Part shown: in pieces, positions 32,803 through 40,649 of the stretch
Layout of the letters: the number at the start of each line of letters is the position of its first letter
How positions within the stretch are numbered: position 1 is the first letter of the stretch
Source of the DNA: JACRGC01 sp041305345
GTDB taxonomy: Archaea; Micrarchaeota; Micrarchaeia; Norongarragalinales; SBBD01
Assembly: GCA_041305345.1 (NCBI GenBank)
Contig: JBFYLP010000002.1
Coordinates: 124,001 to 188,000, forward strand
DNA length: 64,000 nucleotides
Direction of reading: 5' to 3'
Made by a program: the position numbers and the translations under genes
The notes under the pieces: model-generated
The model's database searches: none
What the model was told of the DNA's origin: nothing
The model's input: the letters and a program-made list of their open reading frames with translations, nothing else

Positions 32803-34098
32803 ATGACAATGAAGTTGATGGATGTAGCGGCAATGTCGCTTGCTAACATGAGGGGAAGGAAGCTGCGATCCTGGCTTACGGTGCTTGGGATCGTCATAGC
32901 AGTTGCATCCATAATCGTATTGCTCTCCCTCGCGTTCGGAGTGGAGCAGCAGGTATCCTCAAGGCTCAACCAGCTCGGGAATGACATAATTCAGATAACT
33001 CCGGGCAATTCGCAGGCAACGCGCGGCTCTGGAGGCGGCTTTGCAATAGCAGTTGGCGGAGGGGGGGGCCCGCCTGGGGGAGGGATGCCGGGCGGGGGCG
33101 CACCTGGAGGGAGCAGGGGCGAATTCAGTTTTAGCAATTCGGAGGGAAAGCTCACGTTCACGGATGCTGAAAGGCTCAAAATCGTTGAGGGCGTGCTGGC
33201 TGTTGACCCAAGGCTTACGGGAAGGCTACGGTCCACATTCAAGAATTACAATGCAACCCTCCAAATAATCGGCATTGACCCCTCTGGCTTTAGGCAGATC
33301 AATACGGCCCCAATTTACCTGGGGAAAATGCTGAATGATAATGACAAGTACTCGGTAGTCCTCGGGTACAATGTTTGGGCACGGACATTCGGCGGCCTTC
33401 CGATGGTCAATAGGCAGATAAAAATCGGGGATTCGTATTATACGGTTGTAGGAATAATCAACTCGTCTTCGGGATCCTTTGTGACATCCGATTCCGCGGT
33501 TTATATGCACATTGACACCGCGAAAAGGGTTTTGAATGAAAGCACCAGCCTGACCCAGATGTACATCAAGGTAAGGCCGGGCCAAAACACCGACACGGTC
33601 GCAGCCAGGCTAGAGAATAAGCTCATTGAATTGCACCGCGTAACGAAGGCCAAGGAGGACTTCACAATAACAACTGCCTCCTTCATCCAATCAACCGCAT
33701 CTGCAGTGACGGAAACGCTCACGTTGTTCCTTGCTGGGATTGCCGCAATTTCCTTGCTCGTTGGCGCAATCGGGGTTGCGAATACGATGTTTATGAGCGT
33801 CCTCGAGCGGACGAAGGAAATTGGGGTGCTGAAGGCATTGGGGATGAAGGATGCGGAAATCACGGCCGAATTCCTAATTGAAGCCGGGCTGATTGGGCTG
33901 GCAGGCGGCGCTTTTGGGATCGTGCTCAGCCTGGTGGCAATTTTCGTGCTCTCGCTTTTCAAGGTGACTGCAATTGCAAGGCCCGAGCTTCTTGTCGGTG
34001 CATTGCTTTTTTCGGGCATCATTGGGATTGTTTCAGGCGTATTGCCCGCAAGGAATGCAGCGAAATTGCAGCCTGTCGAGGCATTGCGTTACGAATGA
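32803..34098 (+). CDS. MacB-type ABC permease
   Basis: A 431-residue permease with one N-terminal helix (LTVLGIVIAVASIIVLLSLAF), a large outside MacB core domain (about 50-300), and three C-terminal helices with the FtsX signature. That signature includes GAIGVANTMFMSVLERTKEIGVLKALGM and ends in LPARNAAKLQPVEALRYE. The outside domain begins with a strikingly Gly/Pro-rich low-complexity run (about 75-106). MacB permeases move lipoproteins, peptides or toxins in a tripartite system in bacteria. In archaea the cargo is unknown; the lipoprotein encoded next is a candidate client. The start is ATG at 32803 with GGGGCG upstream. Confidence 0.92.
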   Translation: MTMKLMDVAAMSLANMRGRKLRSWLTVLGIVIAVASIIVLLSLAFGVEQQVSSRLNQLGNDIIQITPGNSQATRGSGGGFAIAVGGGGGPPGGGMPGGGAPGGSRGEFSFSNSEGKLTFTDAERLKIVEGVLAVDPRLTGRLRSTFKNYNATLQIIGIDPSGFRQINTAPIYLGKMLNDNDKYSVVLGYNVWARTFGGLPMVNRQIKIGDSYYTVVGIINSSSGSFVTSDSAVYMHIDTAKRVLNESTSLTQMYIKVRPGQNTDTVAARLENKLIELHRVTKAKEDFTITTASFIQSTASAVTETLTLFLAGIAAISLLVGAIGVANTMFMSVLERTKEIGVLKALGMKDAEITAEFLIEAGLIGLAGGAFGIVLSLVAIFVLSLFKVTAIARPELLVGALLFSGIIGIVSGVLPARNAAKLQPVEALRYE

Positions 34099-34110
34099 TG
34101 GGTGGACGGA

Positions 34111-34542
34111 ATGGCGGATAATTCATTGGCAGGATACGTTTTGCTATTGGCATTGTTTGCGGCGCTCTTCTTGATGGGATGCACAACGGATCAGGATGCG
34201 CAAACGGGCCCGCAGGCTGAATTTAGGCAGAAAGGCCAGCAGGCCGGGAATCCGGATGGCCAACGCCCGCCCGGAAGGGGAGGCAATTTCAGCAATGGCG
34301 AGGATTTTCCAAGGAACGGCAATGGGTCGTTTGGGAACTTGACTGAGGAACAAAGGAAGCTGATGATGGAGCAAAGGCAGCAGGCATTGATTGGGGCGTG
34401 TAAAGGGAAAGCGCAGGAAGATTCCTGCACAATTGCCGACCAGCGGGGCAGCAGGGAAGGGACGTGCAAAATTGCCGAAGGCCAGCTCATCTGCAATTTG
34501 CCAATGCCAAGCAACATTCCAGGGCGCACGCCGCCTAACTGA
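34111..34542 (+). CDS. Small lipoprotein with Cys-patterned C-terminus
   Basis: A 143-residue exported protein. The signal peptide ends in a lipobox-like LFLMGC (Cys near residue 25). A Gln/Gly/Asn/Pro-rich stretch follows, then a conserved four-Cys element: ACKGKAQEDSCTIADQRGS, then REGTCKIAEGQLICNL. This short Cys motif occurs at the ends of many small secreted bacterial proteins of unknown role. It is the last gene of the MacB-type operon, 12 bases after the permease. Its 3' end overlaps the convergent transglutaminase-like gene by 8 bases. ATG at 34111 is preferred to the GTG three codons before. Confidence 0.75.
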   Translation: MADNSLAGYVLLLALFAALFLMGCTTDQDAQTGPQAEFRQKGQQAGNPDGQRPPGRGGNFSNGEDFPRNGNGSFGNLTEEQRKLMMEQRQQALIGACKGKAQEDSCTIADQRGSREGTCKIAEGQLICNLPMPSNIPGRTPPN

Positions 34543-35557
34543 TCTCGCAAAGGCCCCCCGTTTCCGTGCACTTGAATTTTGCGCCGGGCTTGCAGGCAGT
34601 CCAGCAATCGCCGTTGCATAGCAATTCCGATGGTTTGCACTTGGTTTCCTCCAATCCGTATTCCCTTCGGATTTCGAGGTATTGCGAGTAAGCGGAGGCA
34701 ACCTCACGCTTATCAGCGCCTTTCAGGATCCTTCGCAGCTCCAAGTAGATCGAGGCATCCTTTGCCTCCTTTTCGGAGGGATATTGATTGCCCCTGCTGA
34801 CCCGTATGACTGAAGTGAGCGAGGTTAGCTTGCCTGCACCGATGTAATCCCCCTCCGAATCGCTAATCATTGTCGGGGATGTGCTTTCAACAAAGCAGTA
34901 GCCGCCGGAACCTGGCAATGCCCCGGATGTGCATTCCAAGCCAACAGCCTCGTGCTTTTCATTGTCGTATTCAAGCATCGCAACCCCGAATCCCAATTTG
35001 GCAAGCAGCAAGGCAAGCAGCCTCGCCTTCTCCGCGCACACCCCCTTGTTGTAAAAAAGGACCTGGTAGGGGTGCTTGCTGTTTGGAAGGTTCCTATCGT
35101 ATGCATCCTTATCGTAAGGGATGTTTTGCACGAGCGAGATTGCAGCCCTTGCAAGCCTTGCATTTTCCCAATCCGGATGCCTCGCCTTCAAATCGATAAG
35201 CAATTGCCCAACGAACTCCTGCTGCACTGGCTCGTTGATCACCTGATTGACGACATTTTGCGCAATGGTTTCCTGAGTTGGCTTTTCATCCTCATCATAC
35301 CAGTAGGTAAAGCTATCCAAACCGCTCAAATGATCATTTACGCCGCCATAAACCCGAAAATCGAGCACCTCCCTTTCCCCATCCAGGTAGAATTGGAATT
35401 TTTGGATTTTCGGTGAGGTCATAAGGGATTGGGGATCGAGCGTAGGCGAGGGCGAAGGGAAGGGTTGTGCTGCTGGAAATTGGAAGGCGGGCATATGCTC
35501 GTATGCATAATAGCCTGCTGCAGCCAAAATGAGCAGAAGAAATGGCAGTTTATTCAT
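34535..35557 (-). CDS. Exported transglutaminase-like protein
   Basis: A 340-residue protein with an N-terminal signal or anchor helix (LPFLLLILAAAGYYAYEH) and a Pro/Ser-rich linker. The transglutaminase-like core has catalytic Cys in YNKGVCAEKARLLALLLAKLGFGV, His in NEKHEAVGLE and an acidic residue further on. The C-terminal 40 residues hold a Cys-rich knot (CKPSELLCNGDCWTACKPG, then KFKCTETGGLCEIS). Archaeal relatives are thought to be surface peptidases or amidases rather than crosslinkers; this is not proven. It is convergent with the MacB operon and overlaps it slightly. Confidence 0.82.
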   Translation of the reverse strand: MNKLPFLLLILAAAGYYAYEHMPAFQFPAAQPFPSPSPTLDPQSLMTSPKIQKFQFYLDGEREVLDFRVYGGVNDHLSGLDSFTYWYDEDEKPTQETIAQNVVNQVINEPVQQEFVGQLLIDLKARHPDWENARLARAAISLVQNIPYDKDAYDRNLPNSKHPYQVLFYNKGVCAEKARLLALLLAKLGFGVAMLEYDNEKHEAVGLECTSGALPGSGGYCFVESTSPTMISDSEGDYIGAGKLTSLTSVIRVSRGNQYPSEKEAKDASIYLELRRILKGADKREVASAYSQYLEIRREYGLEETKCKPSELLCNGDCWTACKPGAKFKCTETGGLCEIS

Positions 35558-35618
35558 ATGGTAAGAATTCCGGCTGGCGTTTTAATAGATTGCATTGCCG
35601 GCATTTTAATGGAACAGA

Positions 35619-38600
35619 TCATTCGCCCTTTAACTCCTGCCTGATCTGCCTGATCACTCCCTCGGAATCAGACCACCAATCCCGCGTCCCCACCCGGAAA
35701 ATCTTCCATCCGCGCGACTCCAGCAAGTTTTGCCTGTAAACATCCCGCTCCTTCGCATCAAGAAGGCCGGAATAGTTGTGCCGGTCTATCTCCACTCCTA
35801 GGGCATAATGTTGCCTGCCCTCCTTGCCCAAAATTGCAAGATCAAGGCCGTAATTGCTATACCCGACGTCCTTTCTTACCTCGAGACCCGCTTTTTGCAG
35901 CTGGAAAAAGAGCTCCCCTGCGATTTCGCTTTTTTGGGTTGGCTCCGATATGGCCGATTTTTCAAAAGCGGCGCCCCCAAGGCCCTTCAACACGCGGGCG
36001 ATTTCCTCCGGGTCATTTTCAAAGACTGCCTTGGCGTACTCAAGGTATTTCCTTAGGAATTTTCCGCCGATGTTCGATTCCTCAGTGATTCGAAGCTGAA
36101 GGGGATCAATGGAAGTCACAATAACCACTTTCTCGCGAGCCCTTGAAACCGCCACATTAAGCCGGCGCTCGCCGCCCTCCATAGAAAGGGTGCCGAATTG
36201 CGTGAGCACCTTCCCATCCTCCATTGAAGGCGCATAGCCGATGGAGAAGATGATCATGTCGCGCTCATCGCCCTGAACGTTCTCGATGTTCTTCACGAAA
36301 AGGGACTGCAGTTCCTCGTTCTCAACGCGTTCAAGCTCGCGCTTGTAATGCTGGTAGAACTTGTAATCGGATAATGCCCTTTTCTCTAGGAGGTTCAAGA
36401 TAAGGTCTGCCTGGGCGGAGTTGAAGGTGACAACGCCAATGGAAGGAGGATTTTGCTTGGAAATGGCATGTGCAATGAGTTCAACTACCTGCTCGGCCTC
36501 AGTTCGGTTCCTTCTTTTCTCCCAAAGGCCCCTTACCTTCACCCACTCAATTGCAGCTGATTTCTTTTGAAGATCAGGGGAAGTGGTCGTCTGGATCTTG
36601 CCGGAATAGAATGCATGATTGGAGAACGCAATCAGCTCCTCCCTTTTCGAGCGGTAATGCCAATTGAGCAGGAGCTCGGGGTAGCGCCGCTTTGCCAGCT
36701 GCAGGAAGCTCTTGATGCCAGAGATCTCCTTCAATTCGGAGGTTGGGAGCGAATCATCATCCTCCCCGGAATCATCCAAATCAAGGTGCGAGGAGAATAA
36801 ATCAAACGGCGGCAGCTGCTTTTCATCTCCTGCGACGCATACGGATTTGCTGCGGTAGAGCGCGGGGATTGCGTGCTCAAGCGTGCACTGGGAGGCTTCG
36901 TCGAAAATCACCGCATCAAACAGCCCTTCCTTGAGGGGGAAGATCGCTGAGACGGTTTCGGGCGAGCAAAGCCAAACGGGAAAGATGTCCATCATCCCCT
37001 TCTGGGAGAATTCGCGTAGCATTTTCCTAAGCGACCAGGGGTGCTTCAACTTTTCCGACTGGAATTTGATCTCCTTCAGGTTGGAATAGCGCTGCGATGA
37101 GAGGAATTCGTGCCATCTCCTCTTGCACTCCTGGCGTGCCTTCAATTTGCGTTTCTCAAGAAGGGTGCGCACCTCTAAACGGTAACGGCCGTAGGTCGTG
37201 GAGTCCAATTTCTTCAGCACCGGAAGGCCGCTTTCGGCATCAGCAATCCATTTCGAGTAGAAGGAGTGCCTTAGGATGGAAATGGTAAGGGCGCAGTTTT
37301 TCTCGCGGGAAAGGATGTTTTGCCCAAGTTCCAAAAGCCCCCTTTCCTTGCTTCCAAGGTCATCAATCATCCTCTGGTAAACGCTGCCCTTTTGCTTGTT
37401 TCGAAGCGATTCCTGTAGCTGCATTAGCAGGTGCTGCGAATCCTCTGAACCCTCCGAAGCGAGCGAGGTTAGTTCGGAATCGACATCCGATTCCAGGATG
37501 GACCCAAGCTCAAGGGCCTCGTTCCGGAAGATTTCCATCAGCTTGTTGTACTCGGCCATCCTCTCGATTGCCTTGAAGGTTTTTGAAGTGAACCGGAGGC
37601 TCTCGCCGGAAAGCTCCCGCATCAGGTATTCGAAGGGCAATTTGGTTTCCTTGTTTGCCTCCCGAAGGTTCTCCAGGAATTTGTTCGTTTTACGCCATTC
37701 GCCATTGGTGAATTTCAGGAAGGATTTGGAGTTGTGGGGATGCCGCCGTATTTTCTGCTCCAGTTCCATTGATTTGGGGAACGCGCATCCCTGATCCTTC
37801 AGGGAAAGTGCAAGCCACTCCGGAGAATTGAAGATTTCAGAAAGCTTTTCATTGAGCCGGAGAAGCTCCCTTAGCCTGATTTCCGCCTGCCTAGCTTTTT
37901 CATCGGTTAAGGATGAAAGGTTGCCGTTCTGAAGGGATTTGAAAGCGCCATTTCCATCCTTCCTAAGAAGCGGGAGTATCTCGGAAATCCGTTCCATTGC
38001 ATCGGAAAATTCCTGGAAGGTGAACGCATTTTCAAGACCTTCGAGGCCCTCGGTGCGGAGGAGGGGCTCCTTGTCAAGCAAGTAGAGCTGCCCAAGCGTT
38101 GCCCCGCATCCAAGCTTCCTTCCTATCCCCTGATGGTATTGGAGGATCTGGGATAGGATCTCCTCCGAACGGCCGCCCTTGTCGTCCACAGTGACTTCCG
38201 GAAGCGCATCCATTGAATTGAAATCGTCGATGACTTTCGAGGCCTTTGAAAAAATGTGCGACCGGTCCTTGTTGTAATCGTGGACAAGCGCAACCATATC
38301 ACCCAAACCTATCGCTGCAAGGCGATGGTACACCACATCAAGCGCTGCGCGCTTTTCGCAGACAAGCAGGACCTTTTTCCCCTTTGTAACCGAGTCCGCA
38401 ATGATGTTTACGATGAGCTGGGATTTGCCGGTGCCGGGAGGGCCGTGAACCGCTATCCCGCCAAGTTTTTCAAGCGAAAGAAGGGCGCGTTCCTGCGACC
38501 CGTCCACATCGGTCACAAAGAAGGATTTCCTCCCGTGGTCCTCGGGCCTTAGCCATTCCCCCTTGTCCTGCGGCTCGCCGTTGAAGAAATCGAAAAGGAC

Positions 38601-39419
38601 CCCTTCCCTTGGCGGGTTGCGTATGAGCTCGTCGTAATCCGCGAGCAATGTGCTTGAGGTTTGCGGGAATAGGCCAAGGATTGCGTGCTTGCGCACCTTG
38701 ATGCCTGTGCCCCTGATTTTCGTGGATTTGGGCTCATATTGGGAAACACCCTCCTCGAGCGCGTATTTGTTGTCGAATTTCAGCCCCAGCTCCTCGCACT
38801 TGGCGATGGCTGCCTGAAGGTAACCCTCCTTGCCCTCCTCTATTTCGAAATCGTAATTCGGGTCGAACTTGATGCGGTTGAATTTCTGGTAGGCGATGAT
38901 GAATGTCTTGTTCAGGATGGGCTCGCGATCCTTGTCGGGAATCGCCGTGAACTCGAGCTTCTTGTAGTCCTTCCTGATGACAACGGGAAAGAGCAGGAGG
39001 GGGCACTTGTAATGCGTACCGTCCCCGAATTCGCCCTCGACGAAGGGGTAACCGATGTAAACATCGTAATTGCCCGTTTCCTTTTCTATGAAATCCGCCT
39101 CGCGCTGCAGGTGCGAGAGCCTGTAGGATGCGGTCATGTCGTCCTCATCGGGCGTAATCACCCGCACAAGGCGCAGGGGCTTCCTTGCAACTATTTTGTC
39201 CGCGAGCCTCTGCGCCTCCTCCTTGTTTTCATTGAACAACTCGTGCAAATCAAAATGCATCCTCATGTTCAGGCGCGATAGGTGGAGGGAGCGGTTGGCC
39301 TTGCTGACATCGGTTAGCTGGTCGCGCAGGACTTCGAGCACCTTTGGGACTAAAACCTTTTGGTGCGCATCCGGGTCTGAAAGCGTGTCCATTAGCTTTG
39401 TGTATTCGGTTTCCATCAA
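35619..39419 (-). CDS. DUF4011-like superfamily 1 helicase with C-terminal REase-fold domain
   Basis: A 1266-residue protein. The N-terminus carries a DUF4011-like motif (VLRDQLTDVSKANRSLHLSRL, about 30-50). Walker A is GPPGTGKS (326-333), and Walker B is AVIFDEASQC in the second half. UvrD/Upf1-type motifs DERDMIIFSIGYAP and ERRLNVAVSRAREKVVIVTS follow. A long helical insert (about 440-800) separates the helicase halves. The last 110 residues form a Vsr/DUF559-like nuclease (LDLAILG...ALGVEIDR...ARDVYRQNLLESRGW type; here KERDVYRQNLLESRGWKIFRV). Proteins with DUF4011-helicase-Vsr layout have been described as single-gene anti-phage systems; that role here is inferred from architecture. Confidence 0.88.
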   Translation of the reverse strand: MMETEYTKLMDTLSDPDAHQKVLVPKVLEVLRDQLTDVSKANRSLHLSRLNMRMHFDLHELFNENKEEAQRLADKIVARKPLRLVRVITPDEDDMTASYRLSHLQREADFIEKETGNYDVYIGYPFVEGEFGDGTHYKCPLLLFPVVIRKDYKKLEFTAIPDKDREPILNKTFIIAYQKFNRIKFDPNYDFEIEEGKEGYLQAAIAKCEELGLKFDNKYALEEGVSQYEPKSTKIRGTGIKVRKHAILGLFPQTSSTLLADYDELIRNPPREGVLFDFFNGEPQDKGEWLRPEDHGRKSFFVTDVDGSQERALLSLEKLGGIAVHGPPGTGKSQLIVNIIADSVTKGKKVLLVCEKRAALDVVYHRLAAIGLGDMVALVHDYNKDRSHIFSKASKVIDDFNSMDALPEVTVDDKGGRSEEILSQILQYHQGIGRKLGCGATLGQLYLLDKEPLLRTEGLEGLENAFTFQEFSDAMERISEILPLLRKDGNGAFKSLQNGNLSSLTDEKARQAEIRLRELLRLNEKLSEIFNSPEWLALSLKDQGCAFPKSMELEQKIRRHPHNSKSFLKFTNGEWRKTNKFLENLREANKETKLPFEYLMRELSGESLRFTSKTFKAIERMAEYNKLMEIFRNEALELGSILESDVDSELTSLASEGSEDSQHLLMQLQESLRNKQKGSVYQRMIDDLGSKERGLLELGQNILSREKNCALTISILRHSFYSKWIADAESGLPVLKKLDSTTYGRYRLEVRTLLEKRKLKARQECKRRWHEFLSSQRYSNLKEIKFQSEKLKHPWSLRKMLREFSQKGMMDIFPVWLCSPETVSAIFPLKEGLFDAVIFDEASQCTLEHAIPALYRSKSVCVAGDEKQLPPFDLFSSHLDLDDSGEDDDSLPTSELKEISGIKSFLQLAKRRYPELLLNWHYRSKREELIAFSNHAFYSGKIQTTTSPDLQKKSAAIEWVKVRGLWEKRRNRTEAEQVVELIAHAISKQNPPSIGVVTFNSAQADLILNLLEKRALSDYKFYQHYKRELERVENEELQSLFVKNIENVQGDERDMIIFSIGYAPSMEDGKVLTQFGTLSMEGGERRLNVAVSRAREKVVIVTSIDPLQLRITEESNIGGKFLRKYLEYAKAVFENDPEEIARVLKGLGGAAFEKSAISEPTQKSEIAGELFFQLQKAGLEVRKDVGYSNYGLDLAILGKEGRQHYALGVEIDRHNYSGLLDAKERDVYRQNLLESRGWKIFRVGTRDWWSDSEGVIRQIRQELKGE

Positions 39420-39607
39420 ATGCCCACTTTGGAAGGATTGGCGAAGAAAGATTAAAAAGGAATGGTTTTAATGTGAAAATGGGAGGGGGGGAATGGGCCG
39501 TGAATCAGGAATTTTCCAGGCCCGCGGGCGCTTATGGCAAGGCTGGTTGACAGGCGCCTAGGCAAATACTTAAATATGGGCTCAAATTAATGGGTAAAGG
39601 TGATTCA

Positions 39608-40027
39608 ATGATTGGCGGTTCTCCCGATTTGTTGACTTGGCTTGCGCTTGGCATCTGGTTCGCGCTCTTTAGCTGGCTTGGCACTTCCGCCCTCCTTGAC
39701 AGGTGGGCACGCGTGAAGGGGTTTGAAAAGCTCATCAAGAGGGAAAGCCAGAAGGTCACCATGCTCTCCGTGCTTAATTCGTTCGTGGAAGCATTCTTCA
39801 TCTTCCTGCTTTTCACGCTCACAGCGCCACTATACCTGGGCCAGGGGGCGGTCGTAAGCTTCTGGCTTTTCTATGCGCTTCTTGGCGTCATCGTGCAAAT
39901 CCCAATCAGGGTGAGCCTTGCACTGACGATGAATTTGCCTGAAAAATTCCTGCTAGGGGAGGTAGTAGGCGGCATCTTCAAATACATAATCGGCGGGCTG
40001 ATAATGGTCACATTGTCGCCCCTTTGA
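39608..40027 (+). CDS. Hypothetical multi-span membrane protein
   Basis: A 139-residue protein with four hydrophobic helices: LLTWLALGIWFALFSWLG, FFIFLLFTLTAPLYLG, VSFWLFYALLGVIVQIPI and GGIFKYIIGGLIMVTL. No family recognised. Residues 30-50 form a charged amphipathic stretch (DRWARVKGFEKLIKRESQKV). ATG at 39608 has AAAGGTGAT upstream; an in-frame ATG lies six codons earlier. A TATA-like TTAAATAT at about 39569-39576 is well spaced. It is followed by T-rich termination sequence. Confidence 0.7.
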   Translation: MIGGSPDLLTWLALGIWFALFSWLGTSALLDRWARVKGFEKLIKRESQKVTMLSVLNSFVEAFFIFLLFTLTAPLYLGQGAVVSFWLFYALLGVIVQIPIRVSLALTMNLPEKFLLGEVVGGIFKYIIGGLIMVTLSPL

Positions 40028-40053
40028 TTTTTCTTTTTTTTAAATTTTTTTTA
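40028..40053 (+). terminator. Poly-T transcription terminator
   Basis: Three runs of T (five to eight each) follow the stop codon of the membrane-protein gene at once. T runs like this are the usual archaeal termination signal. Confidence 0.6.
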
Positions 40054-40099
40054 AGCCCTCCAATGGAAGGAATAAAAATGGGCGTTCCCTTATTCCCAT

Positions 40100-40648
40100 A
40101 TGCTTGAAGGAAGGGATTACGCTAAATTGATCAACAAGAATAGGAAGAAGGGGATCCGCCTAAAATTAAAGCGCACCCGATGGAAACTCCCATCCTGGAA
40201 GCGGACGCTTGCTTACACGGGAGCGGCGCTGCTGCTCCCCTTCTCACTTCGGACCGATTTGCTCGAGCACTTTGCCAAGCTAAGGGCAACACATCCGTTG
40301 GATCCGGGAAAGGGATTCACCATCCAAATCTCGCAGGAGCAGGAAAAAAAGCTGAAGGAAATGGCATCGCAATACGAGATTCCGCCCGCAATGGCCGCGT
40401 TTGCCCTTTCGATGCATCCTGATTCGGTGAATCAGTTCCTTGCGGAAATAAGGCAAAGGTTTGATACTGCATCAAAGGAACATTACTACTACTATGGGAA
40501 AGAGAGGATCATTCCGCCCGTGAACACATCAAGGCATCTCGAACGGTTGGCGGAAATGCTCGAGGATATGAAGGGCCCAAATCGGATCGAGCACGAATTC
40601 CTTAGGGGGCAGCTTAAAATCCAACGCAGGCTTGCTGAGCGCAAGTGA
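40100..40648 (+). CDS. Hypothetical protein with one membrane segment
   Basis: A 182-residue protein of unknown function. The first 36 residues are very basic (NKNRKKGIRLKLKRTRWKLP), then one possible membrane helix (LAYTGAALLLPFSL). The rest is polar and helical with SQEQEKKLKEMASQYEIPPAMAAFALSMHPDSVNQFL, which looks like a small helical, possibly helix-turn-helix, module. Its 3' end nearly touches the convergent alaS (1 base apart). Confidence 0.65.
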   Translation: MLEGRDYAKLINKNRKKGIRLKLKRTRWKLPSWKRTLAYTGAALLLPFSLRTDLLEHFAKLRATHPLDPGKGFTIQISQEQEKKLKEMASQYEIPPAMAAFALSMHPDSVNQFLAEIRQRFDTASKEHYYYYGKERIIPPVNTSRHLERLAEMLEDMKGPNRIEHEFLRGQLKIQRRLAERK

Positions 40649-40649
40649 A

